Shown: one piece after another, positions 28,443-37,155 of the stretch
How the letters are laid out: each line of letters begins with the position of its first letter
How positions within the stretch are numbered: position 1 is the stretch's first letter
Assembly (NCBI GenBank): GCA_030849965.1
Contig: JAVDKL010000001.1
Span: 1,346,554 to 1,410,553, forward strand
Origin: Schauerella fraxinea
Lineage (GTDB): Bacteria > Pseudomonadota > Gammaproteobacteria > Burkholderiales > Burkholderiaceae_B
Direction: 5' to 3'
DNA length: 64,000 bases
Program-made: the position numbers and the translations under genes
Notes under the pieces: generated by a model
What the model was told of the DNA's origin: nothing
Databases searched by the model: none
The model's input: only the letters and a program-made list of their open reading frames with translations

Positions 28443-28463
28443 GTCTTATATAAGATATAAGAC
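28443..28463. promoter_or_regulatory. Putative GntR operator 3 (upstream of acnA)
   Basis: TCTTATAT-AAG-ATATAAGA flanked by G and C, a perfect 9-3-9 inverted repeat identical to operator 1 over its 19-bp core. It ends 105 nt before the acnA start codon. Confidence 0.7.
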
Positions 28464-28471
28464 CTAAGAAC

Positions 28472-28498
28472 TTGATACGTTTTGGTCCTCACTAGACA
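28472..28498 (+). promoter_or_regulatory. Possible promoter of acnA
   Basis: -35-like TTGATA (28472-28477) and -10-like TAGACA (28493-28498) with a short 15-nt spacer. Weaker than the mdh and acnB promoters. The operator-like repeat ends 8 nt upstream. Confidence 0.35.
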
Positions 28499-28568
28499 TG
28501 ACAAACGGCTCAAAACGCCACAAAATGGCGTTCTCTATTGTGGACACACCCTACCCTCGGAGTCCTTC

Positions 28569-31274
28569 ATGCCGCATAACACGTTCAAAACACTAAAAAA
28601 CTTCAAAATCGGCAGCCAGTCCTGTCAGTACTACTCGCTGCCCGCGTTGGGTAAGGCGCTCGGGGTAGATGTGCAGCGATTGCCGATGTCCATCCGCATC
28701 GTGCTCGAATCGGTACTGCGCAACTGTGACGGCAAGAAGGTGACCGAGGAGCACGTGAAGCAACTGCTCAACTGGAAGCCGAACGCCAAGCGCAATGACG
28801 AGATCCCATTTGTCGTGGCCCGTGTGGTGCTGCAGGATTTCACCGGCGTGCCCCTCCTGGCCGATATCGCTGCCATGCGCGCCGTTGCTGAAACCATGGG
28901 CAAGAACCCGAAAGCGATCGAACCGCTCGTGCCCGTCGACCTCGTGGTCGACCACTCGGTGATGATCGATTACTTCGGCACCAAGAACTCGCTCGACCTG
29001 AACATGAAGCTTGAGTTCCAGCGCAACAAGGAACGCTATCAGTTCATGAAGTGGGGCATGCAAGCCTTCGACACGTTTGGCGTGGTGCCCCCGGGCTTTG
29101 GCATCGTCCACCAGGTCAACCTCGAGTATCTGGCGCGTGGCGTGCACTTCGACAAGACCAACAAGGTCTATTACCCCGACAGCCTGGTCGGCACTGACAG
29201 CCACACCACGATGATCAACGGCATCGGCGTGGTCGGCTGGGGCGTGGGCGGCATCGAAGCCGAAGCCGGCATGCTGGGCCAGCCGGTGTATTTCCTTACC
29301 CCCGACGTGGTGGGCGTGGAGCTGAAGGGCAAGTTGCGCGAAGGCGTGACCGCCACCGATCTGGTGCTCACCATCACCGAAATGCTGCGCCGCGAAAAAG
29401 TGGTCGGCAAGTTCGTCGAATTCTGTGGCGAGGGCACGGCCAGCTTGACCGTGACCGATCGGGCCACCATCGGCAACATGGCACCGGAATACGGCGCCAC
29501 CATGGGCTTCTTCCCGGTCGATGAGCGCACCATCTCGTACTTCGAAGGCACGGGCCGCACGAAAGACGAAATTGCTGCCTTCGAAGCGTATTTCAAGGCA
29601 CAGAAGATGTTTGGCGTGCCCAAGGCCAAGGACGTCGACTACACCACGTTGCTGAGCCTGGATCTGTCCAAGGTTGCGCCGTCGCTCGCCGGCCCGAAGC
29701 GCCCGCAAGACCGCATCGAGATCGGTAACGTCAAAACGCAATTCACCGATCTGTTTTCCAAGCCGATCGCTGAAAACGGCTTCAATCAAGCACCCGAACG
29801 TCTGGGCCAAGTGTTCACGACCAACACCGGCACCAAAGTGCAAAACGGCGACATCCTGATTGCCGCCATCACGTCCTGCACCAACACGTCCAACCCGAGC
29901 GTCATGCTCGCGGCCGGCCTGTTGGCCAAGAAGGCGGTGGAAGCCGGCTTGAAGGTTCCCAAGCGCATCAAGACGTCGCTGGCGCCCGGCTCGCGCGTGG
30001 TAACGGAATACCTGACCAAAACGGGCTTGTTGCCGTACCTCGAAAAGCTGGGCTTCGACGTGGCGGCTTACGGCTGCACCACGTGTATCGGCAACGCCGG
30101 CGATCTCACGCCCGAACTGAACGAAGCCATCGCCGACAACGACTTGATCTGCGCTGCAGTGCTCTCGGGCAACCGTAACTTCGAAGCGCGGATTCACCCG
30201 AACATCAAGGCCAACTTCCTGGCCTCACCTCCGTTGGTCGTGGCCTATGCCTTGGCCGGCACCGTGCTGCGCGATTTGATGACCGAACCTGTGGGTCGCG
30301 GTACCAAGGGCGACGTGTGGCTGGGTGACATCTGGCCGTCGTCGGATGAGATCGATGCCGTGCTCAAGTTTGCATTGGACCCCAAGGTGTTCAAGGCCAA
30401 CTACGCGCAGGTCAAGAGCAACCCCGGCAAGCTGTGGGAAAAGATCAAGGGCGTGGACGGCGACGTCTACAACTGGCCCGACTCGACCTACATTGCCGAG
30501 CCGCCCTTCTTCAAGGACTTCGGCATGACGCCCGCCGCCATGCCCGCCGTCACCGGTGCGCGCGCCTTGGGTATCTTTGGCGATTCGGTCACCACCGACC
30601 ACATTTCGCCGGCTGGCTCGATCAAGGAATCGTCACCTGCCGGCAAGTGGCTGAAAGAAAACGGCGTGCTCAAAGCCGACTTCAACAGCTACGGTTCGCG
30701 CCGCGGTAATCACGAAATCATGATGCGCGGCACGTTCGCCAACGTGCGGATCAAGAACCTGATGATCCCGGCCGCCGCCGACGGCACCCGCTTCGAAGGC
30801 GGAGACACCCTGTTCCAGCCCTCGGGCGAACAGATGTCGATTTACGATGCCGCCATGAAGTATGTGAGCGAAAACACGCAAACCGTGATCTTCGGCGGCG
30901 AAGAATACGGTACCGGGTCGTCGCGTGACTGGGCTGCCAAGGGCACGCAGTTGTTGGGCGTGAAGGCCGTGATCACGCGCAGCTTCGAGCGCATTCACCG
31001 CAGCAACCTGGTGGGCATGGGTGTGTTGCCGCTGCAGTTCATCGGTGACGACAGCTGGCAATCGCTGGGCATTACCGGCCGTGAAACGTACGACATCACG
31101 GGTCTGGAAAACGGCATTCGTCCGCAGCAGGACGTGACGTTGACGATCCATCGCGAAGACGGCACCAAGCAAGACGTGAAAGTGCTGTTGCGTATCGATA
31201 CGCCGATTGAAGTGGATTACTACTTGAACGGCGGCATCCTGCCCTTCGTGCTGCGTCAATTGCTGGCCGCCTGA
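28569..31274 (+). CDS. acnA: Aconitate hydratase A
   Basis: Second aconitase, 901 aa, of the AcnA/IRP family. It starts [18 protein letters not shown] like other AcnA proteins; the in-frame ATG at 28482 upstream falls in the promoter. [4Fe-4S] ligands are Cys437 (TSCTNTSNP), Cys503 and Cys506 ([12 protein letters not shown]). Substrate motifs include [19 protein letters not shown] and [15 protein letters not shown]. In enterobacteria AcnA is the stress-stable form. Here it shares an operator-like repeat with acnB and mdh, suggesting common control. A strong terminator follows. Confidence 0.97.
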   Translation: MPHNTFKTLKNFKIGSQSCQYYSLPALGKALGVDVQRLPMSIRIVLESVLRNCDGKKVTEEHVKQLLNWKPNAKRNDEIPFVVARVVLQDFTGVPLLADIAAMRAVAETMGKNPKAIEPLVPVDLVVDHSVMIDYFGTKNSLDLNMKLEFQRNKERYQFMKWGMQAFDTFGVVPPGFGIVHQVNLEYLARGVHFDKTNKVYYPDSLVGTDSHTTMINGIGVVGWGVGGIEAEAGMLGQPVYFLTPDVVGVELKGKLREGVTATDLVLTITEMLRREKVVGKFVEFCGEGTASLTVTDRATIGNMAPEYGATMGFFPVDERTISYFEGTGRTKDEIAAFEAYFKAQKMFGVPKAKDVDYTTLLSLDLSKVAPSLAGPKRPQDRIEIGNVKTQFTDLFSKPIAENGFNQAPERLGQVFTTNTGTKVQNGDILIAAITSCTNTSNPSVMLAAGLLAKKAVEAGLKVPKRIKTSLAPGSRVVTEYLTKTGLLPYLEKLGFDVAAYGCTTCIGNAGDLTPELNEAIADNDLICAAVLSGNRNFEARIHPNIKANFLASPPLVVAYALAGTVLRDLMTEPVGRGTKGDVWLGDIWPSSDEIDAVLKFALDPKVFKANYAQVKSNPGKLWEKIKGVDGDVYNWPDSTYIAEPPFFKDFGMTPAAMPAVTGARALGIFGDSVTTDHISPAGSIKESSPAGKWLKENGVLKADFNSYGSRRGNHEIMMRGTFANVRIKNLMIPAAADGTRFEGGDTLFQPSGEQMSIYDAAMKYVSENTQTVIFGGEEYGTGSSRDWAAKGTQLLGVKAVITRSFERIHRSNLVGMGVLPLQFIGDDSWQSLGITGRETYDITGLENGIRPQQDVTLTIHREDGTKQDVKVLLRIDTPIEVDYYLNGGILPFVLRQLLAA

Positions 31275-31293
31275 TCGCGCCATTCGCACCACC

Positions 31294-31324
31294 CAAAAAC
31301 GCCCGGTTCGCCGGGCGTTTTTTC
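31294..31324 (+). terminator. Intrinsic terminator of acnA
   Basis: Stem aaacgcccgg / ccgggcgttt with tetraloop ttcg, followed by a run of T. Confidence 0.95.
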
Positions 31325-31464
31325 GTGCAGCCCCACAGTAGCGGCAGGCGGCAACGCCTTTAAACGGAAGGCATTGGGCCATCGCAGTGTATCGACCTAT
31401 CTCGCGGCGCGGTCAGCGGTTAAACTAACCCGTTCCGCTCCAACGACAGGATTGCCCTTCCGTC

Positions 31465-32667
31465 ATGCCCCGTGCCCGCCGTTCTGCATCGCCCCGCCTG
31501 ACCCGCGACGCCCAGCGTCTCATCGCGCTTGCCGACGGCCTCGATCGTTCCGGCAGCCGTGTCGAAGACCAGTTCTGGGAGTCGCAATTTGCGCTGGCGA
31601 TCCCCAAGTTGCTGAAGGCCGGCAACGATGCGCCGCTCGAAGCCGCGCTCGAGCACCTCGCGCAAAATCAGCCGGGCGCCTACGAGGTGTTGATCGAACA
31701 GGCCGAGACGCTGTCCGAATCCACCATCGTCGAGAAAAACGGCGTGCGCTATGACGTCTTGCTGGTGGTCGCCCCGATCGTCGCCTGGACGCGCTACACC
31801 ATTCCCACCGGCCCGCTGCCGGCCGCCGCGCGCGAAGCCATCGTGGCTCAGTTGCACGGCCATATTCTGGCCGCCGACGTACGCGTGGCGTTGATGCCGC
31901 ATCTGGTGTGCATCGATCAGATGCCGCGTACGTTCTCGGAAACCTGGGCCTGGCTGCAACGCCTGGGTACTCAAGCCCTCGGCGCGGAAACGGCCAAACC
32001 GGCGCTCAATGACGACGGCGAGATCGCAAATATGCTGGCCGATACTCGTTACGTGGTCGCCGCCGCCGCCGTACCGGCGGGTTCGCCGATGTTCCAATGG
32101 CAAAACGCGCAGGCCGAAGATGGCGCCACGCGCGACAGTTGTCTGGCGGCCTGGATTACGCAGGCTCAGCCCACGATTGCAGCGCTCTTGCCCGGTTGCG
32201 GTATTGAGTGCCTGCTGCCCGACGCCTATTACGTCAGCAATCGCGAAGCGGATCGCCGGGTGCGCCCGCTGTCGCTGCGCGCTGCCGTTACGTGGCTCGA
32301 AGGGGCAGTCGACCTCGAGCCTGCCGGATTGCGTGCCGTGATCGCCGGTTGCGGCGAAACGCGTGCCGATGAGTATCGGATCAGCTTCACGGCTCGTCAA
32401 AGCAACGACGTGTTCTATGGTTGCGTCTGGCCGCTTTACGGCCGTGAAGACGACGCCATCATTCCCGAGGGCCAGCCCGATACCGTGGACGAGATCGTCG
32501 CTCAATTGAAAGAGCTCGGTGTGACCGAAGTGCGCCGAATTCCGGGAGTCTTGCCCGCCGAGTATTGCGAAGATTGCGGCGCGCCGTTCTTCCCCAATCC
32601 GCTGGGCGAAATGGTGCACGCCGAGTTGCCTGACGACGCCGACGCCACGCCGGCGCATTTTCACTGA
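31465..32667 (+). CDS. DUF2863 family protein
   Basis: A 400-aa cytoplasmic protein matching the Burkholderiales DUF2863 family as I remember it: an N-terminal helical part (SRVEDQFWESQFALAIPKLL), a central alpha/beta region (YVVAAAAVPAGSPMFQWQ) and a C-terminal CEDCGAPFFPNPLGEMVHAE with a CxxC pair that may bind zinc. Function unknown. It lies 3 nt before earP and may be co-transcribed with it, which hints at a role near translation, but that is only context. Confidence 0.75.
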   Translation: MPRARRSASPRLTRDAQRLIALADGLDRSGSRVEDQFWESQFALAIPKLLKAGNDAPLEAALEHLAQNQPGAYEVLIEQAETLSESTIVEKNGVRYDVLLVVAPIVAWTRYTIPTGPLPAAAREAIVAQLHGHILAADVRVALMPHLVCIDQMPRTFSETWAWLQRLGTQALGAETAKPALNDDGEIANMLADTRYVVAAAAVPAGSPMFQWQNAQAEDGATRDSCLAAWITQAQPTIAALLPGCGIECLLPDAYYVSNREADRRVRPLSLRAAVTWLEGAVDLEPAGLRAVIAGCGETRADEYRISFTARQSNDVFYGCVWPLYGREDDAIIPEGQPDTVDEIVAQLKELGVTEVRRIPGVLPAEYCEDCGAPFFPNPLGEMVHAELPDDADATPAHFH

Positions 32668-32670
32668 GTC

Positions 32671-34083
32671 GTGCCCGCCGCACCCGCGACCACCGCCGAC
32701 ATTTTTTGCCGGGTCGTCGATAACTTCGGCGACATCGGCGTGTGCTGGCGGCTCGCGCGCGGCTTGACCGCCGAACACGGCTGGCACGTGCGGCTTTGGG
32801 TTGACGACCTGCACAGCTTTGCACGGCTCGCGCCCACACTCGACGTCCACGCCGACCGGCAGATGTTGGGCGCAATCGACGTGGTGGCGTGGCGCGAAGC
32901 GGCGCTTTCTGCCACGTCCAACGCGCACGATGCGTCCAGGTCGTCAGCGCCATTGAAGACGACGGGTGCGAAGGCGCTTGCCGAACCGCTGATGCCGCGG
33001 GATGTGGTGATCGAGGCCTTTGCCTGCGATCCGCCCACCTGGTTTGTGACGGCCATGCACGCCATGAGCGCGCCGCCAGTGTGGATCAACCTCGAATACC
33101 TGAGCGCCGAAGATTGGATCGAAGGCTGCCACGGCTTGCACTCGCGTCGTCCGGACGGCCTGGAAAAGGTTTTCTGCTTTCCCGGATTTACCGCCAAGAC
33201 CGGCGGCCTGCTGCGCGAGCGCGACCTGCTGCTCGCACGCGACCGGTTTCAAGCCGATGCCCAGGCGCAAGATGCGTTGCTGGCGACCTGCGGCGTGCCG
33301 GCCGATACGCGCGCACACATCGCGGCGGATGGCGCCAGCGTGGTGACGCTGTTTTGCTATCCCGATGCGCCGTTGCATGCCCTTTTCAGCGCCTTGGCCC
33401 AGCGCGACCGCCCTACCGTCCTGATCGCGCCGCACGGCGTGGCCCCGCAGACCGAATCGGCGCTCGCCCACCTGCCACCTGCCCAGCGCGCGCGGCTGGT
33501 GCTCTGCCGCATCCCGTTCGTGCCGCACGACACCTTCGACCGCCTATTGTGGCTGGCGGATCTGAACGTCGTGCGGGGCGAAGATTCACTGGTACGCGCG
33601 CTGTGGGCAGGTCGCCCCCTTCTGTGGCACATCTACCCGCAGGACGATGCCGCGCATGAGGTCAAGCTGGACGCCTTCCTGGCACGCACAGGGTGGCCCG
33701 ACGCCGCCAAAGTCGCCAATCGCGCCTTCAACAAAGCCCTGCCTGGCGACGGCGCGTCTGCCGAAGGAAATCCTACCGAAGGGACGACTGCCGAAGGGAC
33801 GTCTGCCGATACTGCCAACGGTGCCGCCACTGCCGACGGTGCCGGTACTGCCAATCCGCCCGCCCACACCGCATCGACTGAAACACACGCCCTACACGCC
33901 ACAGATGCCGCAGATGCCGCAGATGCTGAAGATACCGCGGATGCCGCCGACTTTGCACTGTTGCACAATGGCCCCGCATTCCACGCTTGGCAAACTGCGG
34001 CCCGGCGCTACGCCGACAACGTGGCCGCCCATCGCGATTTGGCCACCACGATCGCCGACTATGGCGTGCGCGCGACGGATTGA
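32671..34083 (+). CDS. earP: EF-P arginine rhamnosyltransferase EarP with a low-complexity insertion
   Basis: Transfers rhamnose from dTDP-L-rhamnose to Arg32 of EF-P. The N-terminal motif FCRVVDNFGDIGVCWRLARG carries Asp17 and Asp21, equivalent to the catalytic/sugar-binding aspartates, and Glu304 in RGEDSLVRALWAGRP matches the conserved C-terminal Glu; HIYPQDDAAHEVKLDAF follows. The partner efp is the next gene. At 470 aa it is ~80-90 residues longer than typical EarP: residues ~361-427 are a Thr/Ala/Asp/Gly-rich stretch of near repeats (AEGTTAEGT, DAADAAD) before the conserved end ALLHNGPAFHAWQ. The start is GTG, 3 nt after the DUF2863 stop. The insertion lies near the C-terminus, so activity may be retained. 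Confidence 0.92.
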   Translation: MPAAPATTADIFCRVVDNFGDIGVCWRLARGLTAEHGWHVRLWVDDLHSFARLAPTLDVHADRQMLGAIDVVAWREAALSATSNAHDASRSSAPLKTTGAKALAEPLMPRDVVIEAFACDPPTWFVTAMHAMSAPPVWINLEYLSAEDWIEGCHGLHSRRPDGLEKVFCFPGFTAKTGGLLRERDLLLARDRFQADAQAQDALLATCGVPADTRAHIAADGASVVTLFCYPDAPLHALFSALAQRDRPTVLIAPHGVAPQTESALAHLPPAQRARLVLCRIPFVPHDTFDRLLWLADLNVVRGEDSLVRALWAGRPLLWHIYPQDDAAHEVKLDAFLARTGWPDAAKVANRAFNKALPGDGASAEGNPTEGTTAEGTSADTANGAATADGAGTANPPAHTASTETHALHATDAADAADAEDTADAADFALLHNGPAFHAWQTAARRYADNVAAHRDLATTIADYGVRATD

Positions 34084-34191
34084 CCGCCAATAAAGACACA
34101 ACTGACAGGAAACGCTAGAATATTGGGTTGTCTTTTTTAGTGCTCGCCCGGCAAAGACTCTGGCGGAGCATTCCCCAACGGAGTTTTAGTA

Positions 34192-34749
34192 ATGAAAACC
34201 GCTCAAGAATTGCGAGTCGGCAATGTGGTCATGGTTGGCCAAGACCCCCTCGTCGTTCAAAAGACCGAATACAACAAGTCCGGCCGCAACGCCGCCGTCT
34301 GCAAACTGAAGTTCAAGAACCTGCTCACCGGTTCGGCCAGCGAGTCGGTTTACAAAGCCGACGAAAAATTCGCCGTCGTGAACCTCGATCGCAAGGAAGT
34401 GACATATTCCTACTTCGCCGATCCGATGTATGTGTTCATGGACGAAGAGTACAACCAGTACGAGATCGAAGCCGACAGCATGGGCGATTCGATCAACTAC
34501 CTGGAAGACGCGATGCCCGCCGAAGTGACCTTCTACGAAGGCCGCGCCATTTCGGTCGATTTGCCCACGACGATCGTGCGCGAAATCGTATACACCGAGC
34601 CGGCCGTCCGCGGCGACACGTCGGGCAAGGTGCTCAAGCCTGCCAAGCTCTCCACGGGCTACGACATCAGCGTGCCGCTCTTCTGCGCCATCGGCGACAA
34701 GATCGAAATCGACACTCGCACCAATGAATACCGCAGCCGCGTGATGTAA
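34192..34749 (+). CDS. efp: Elongation factor P (Arg32 type)
   Basis: Relieves ribosome stalling at polyproline stretches. 185 aa with three beta-barrel domains. The loop tip reads [13 protein letters not shown] with Arg32, the acceptor rhamnosylated by EarP; the Lys34-type enzymes EpmA/B are therefore not expected to serve it. The C-terminus [17 protein letters not shown] is typical. ACGGAG lies eight bases before ATG. It follows earP by 108 nt and ends at a strong terminator. Confidence 0.97.
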   Translation: MKTAQELRVGNVVMVGQDPLVVQKTEYNKSGRNAAVCKLKFKNLLTGSASESVYKADEKFAVVNLDRKEVTYSYFADPMYVFMDEEYNQYEIEADSMGDSINYLEDAMPAEVTFYEGRAISVDLPTTIVREIVYTEPAVRGDTSGKVLKPAKLSTGYDISVPLFCAIGDKIEIDTRTNEYRSRVM

Positions 34750-34767
34750 ATCACCAATCTGCGCTAT

Positions 34768-34830
34768 AAAAAAGCCCCCGCGCTGAACCGCCCCACGCTT
34801 TGGGATCGGTTCATTGCCGGGGGCTTTTTC
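34768..34830 (+). terminator. Intrinsic terminator of efp
   Basis: A long stem aaaaagcccccg / cgggggcttttt encloses a nested gaaccg/cggttc hairpin and ends in a T-run. It lies only ~12 nt before the response-regulator start codon. Confidence 0.92.
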
Positions 34831-34841
34831 TATGCGAAGCC

Positions 34842-35590
34842 ATGTCCGCTCACCCCTCGATTCTCGTCGTCGACGATCACCGCAAAGTGCGGGAGCCGCT
34901 CGCGCTCTATTTGCGTCGCCACGACTTCAACGTCATGACGGCGGGCGATGCCGCGCAGATGTGGTCGATGCTGGCGCACACCACGTTCGACGCGATCGTG
35001 CTGGATGTGGGCTTGCCGGATGGCAATGGCTTCGATCTCTGCCAAACCCTGCATCGCCGCATGAACGTGCCCGTGATCTTGCTGACCGCACTGGGCGAAG
35101 CGGCCGACCGGGTCCGGGGGCTGGACTTGGGCGCGGACGACTATGTGGTCAGCCCTTCGAGCCGCGCGAACTGGTGGCGCGCCTTCACAGTGTGCTGCGC
35201 CGCCGCGGGGTGCAGCAGGACAGGCAGGTAGACGTCACGCCGGCCGCCGTGCCGCCTGCAGCCGATGTGCGATACGTCTTTGCAGGCTGGGCCTATGATG
35301 CCGGCGCCAATGTGCTGAGCCGCCCGGATGGATCGCGGGTCAAACTCAGCACGGCGGAAGGTCGTCTCTTGCATGTTTTTCTCATGCATCCGCACACTGT
35401 GCTGGCGCGCGATCGCCTGATCGATCTGGTCACGCGCCCGGGCGCCGAAGTGTATGACCGCTCGATCGATCGCCAGGTCAGCCGTTTGCGCCTGAAATTG
35501 ACCGATCCCACGCGTGACACCGACCTCCTGCGCACCGTGTGGGGCGATGGCTACGTGCTCAGTGCAGACGTCACATGCGCGGGTTCTTGA
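34842..35590 (+). pseudogene. OmpR-type response regulator broken by a 1-nt deletion
   Basis: The receiver domain reads normally from ATG 34842: VVDDHRKVREPL (acidic pair), LDVGLPDGNG (phospho-acceptor Asp) and ILLTALG (Thr), as far as GADDYVV at ~35150. There the expected KPFEPREL is disrupted: the text gtcagcccttcgag lacks one A of the Lys codon AAG. The -1 frame then continues correctly with PFEPRELVARLHSVLRRRG and a full winged-helix domain (STAEGRLLHVF, SIDRQVSRLRLKL, VWGDGYVLSADV) to a stop at 35590. Unshifted translation stops at 35231 after 129 codons. No slippery heptamer is seen, so mutation or sequencing error is likelier than programmed frameshifting. The kinase gene overlaps its end. 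Confidence 0.88.
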
Positions 35591-37155
35591 GACGCGTGCG
35601 ACCCGAGCGCATGGCCACCCAACTTGGGTTGCTGTTCGTGATCGCGCTGCTCACCTCCAGCGTCATCGCGGCGGTATGGCTGCAAAACGTCGGCGCGCTG
35701 ATCCACCCACTCTCGCGCTCGCACGTGCTGTCGGTGCTGGCGACCGCCGTCGAAACCACGCGGCGCATGCCGCCCGAAGCGGCCGCCGCGTTTCTGGCCG
35801 ACGTTTCGGACGCGGCGACCCGCTTGTGGGTGGCCGATACGGCGGATGTGCCGGCATTCGAGATGCGGCCCGAAGAGCGGGCAGCCGCCCGAGATCTGCT
35901 GGCCCGTGCGGGATTGCGCGACGGCACGCCGATTTTCATGCAGCTCGAACGCGTCACAGGCGATCATGCGCGCGCGTTTTTCTTGTCGCCGGCGGGTTGG
36001 GCACCGTTGCGGCTGCGCACGAGCATTCAGTTGCCCAGCGGCGACTGGCTCAATGCGATCCAGCACCCCTCGGGTGGCTACGAATGGCAGCGCATTCTGG
36101 CGTACTCGCTGCCCGTGAGCACGTTGCCGGTGCTGCTCGTGGTGCTGTTCTCGATCTATCGTGTGGTGCGCCCCATCAAGCGCCTGGCGCAGCACGCCGA
36201 GCGGTTCAGCCGAGGTGAAACCGTGCCGCCGCTTGCGGTGGCGGGGCCACTGGAGGCGCGCGAACTCACCGCGTCATTCAATACGATGCAGCAGCGTATC
36301 GCTCGCCACATGCACACCCGCACGCGCATGCTCGCAGCAATCAGTCATGACCTCAATACGCCGATCACGGCGCTGCGTCTGCAAGTCGAACTGATGACGC
36401 CCTCGGACGCGCGCGACGACATGCTCGAAAGCCTGAATGAGCTGCGCTACATGGTGAACGAAACACTGGCGTTCGTGCGCGGCGATGCGGTGGTCGAAGC
36501 CACGTCGATGGTGTCGTTGAACGCGCTGGTCGACGACTTGCTTCGCCGCTACACCCTGATGGGCAAACCGGTACGGTGGGCGCACGCAGAACCCGTTCAG
36601 TGCCAGTGCCGGCCAGTGGCGCTCAAGCGGGCGCTCACCAACCTCATCGACAATGCCCTGCATTACGGCGGCGACGCGAGCGTTTCGTTAATGCTCGAGG
36701 CCTCTCAAGCGATCGTGCTGGAAGTGCTCGATCATGGCCCCGGCATTGCGCCGGAGATGCTCGAACAGGTGTTCGAACCCTTCGTTCAAGGCCGCGGGCA
36801 AAACGATCGTGCGCAGCGTCATGCTGGTCTCGGCAGCGGCGCACCGAGAGGCGTTGAACCTGACGACGATGCACCCAGGGGCATCGCACCAAGTGGTGTT
36901 GCACCTATCGCGGTCGCACCACACGGAGTTGCTGCAAGCAGTGTTGCACCAATCACTGGCGCACCAAACAGTGTTGCACCTGGCGGTCTTGAGCCAAGCG
37001 CCGTCGCCCCGCACGACACGCCGGGCCTTGGATTGGGCCTGGCGATCGCGCGATCGAATATTCACGCGCACGGTGGCGAACTGACGTTGGAAAACCGTCC
37101 GCCCGCCGGGCTGTGCGCCGTGATTCGATTGCCGCCAGGCGGCATCAGAACGTGA
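35575..37155 (+). CDS. Sensor histidine kinase (HAMP/HisKA/HATPase_c) with a repeat insertion in the ATP lid
   Basis: 526 aa. An N-terminal membrane helix (TQLGLLFVIALLTSSVIAAVW), a periplasmic domain (~40-170), a second helix (YSLPVSTLPVLLVVLFSIY) and a HAMP region (RVVRPIKRLAQHAERFSRG) are followed by the H-box ISHDLNTPITALRLQ with His258, the N-box LTNLIDNALHYG and the G1-box LDHGPGIAPEM. Between FEPFVQGRGQ and GLGLGLAIARS (residues ~410-481) are about 70 residues of GVAP/GIAP-like repeats where a short ATP lid is normal. It overlaps the frameshifted response-regulator gene by 16 nt. Signal and targets unknown; its partner as sequenced is broken. Confidence 0.9.
   Translation: MRGFLRRVRPERMATQLGLLFVIALLTSSVIAAVWLQNVGALIHPLSRSHVLSVLATAVETTRRMPPEAAAAFLADVSDAATRLWVADTADVPAFEMRPEERAAARDLLARAGLRDGTPIFMQLERVTGDHARAFFLSPAGWAPLRLRTSIQLPSGDWLNAIQHPSGGYEWQRILAYSLPVSTLPVLLVVLFSIYRVVRPIKRLAQHAERFSRGETVPPLAVAGPLEARELTASFNTMQQRIARHMHTRTRMLAAISHDLNTPITALRLQVELMTPSDARDDMLESLNELRYMVNETLAFVRGDAVVEATSMVSLNALVDDLLRRYTLMGKPVRWAHAEPVQCQCRPVALKRALTNLIDNALHYGGDASVSLMLEASQAIVLEVLDHGPGIAPEMLEQVFEPFVQGRGQNDRAQRHAGLGSGAPRGVEPDDDAPRGIAPSGVAPIAVAPHGVAASSVAPITGAPNSVAPGGLEPSAVAPHDTPGLGLGLAIARSNIHAHGGELTLENRPPAGLCAVIRLPPGGIRT

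Noticed and set aside
35145-35160. Programmed -1 frameshift in the response-regulator gene
   Set aside because: No X-XXY-YYZ slippery sequence or stimulatory stem is visible, and restoring one A recreates the conserved Lys codon exactly, so a deletion is the simpler reading.
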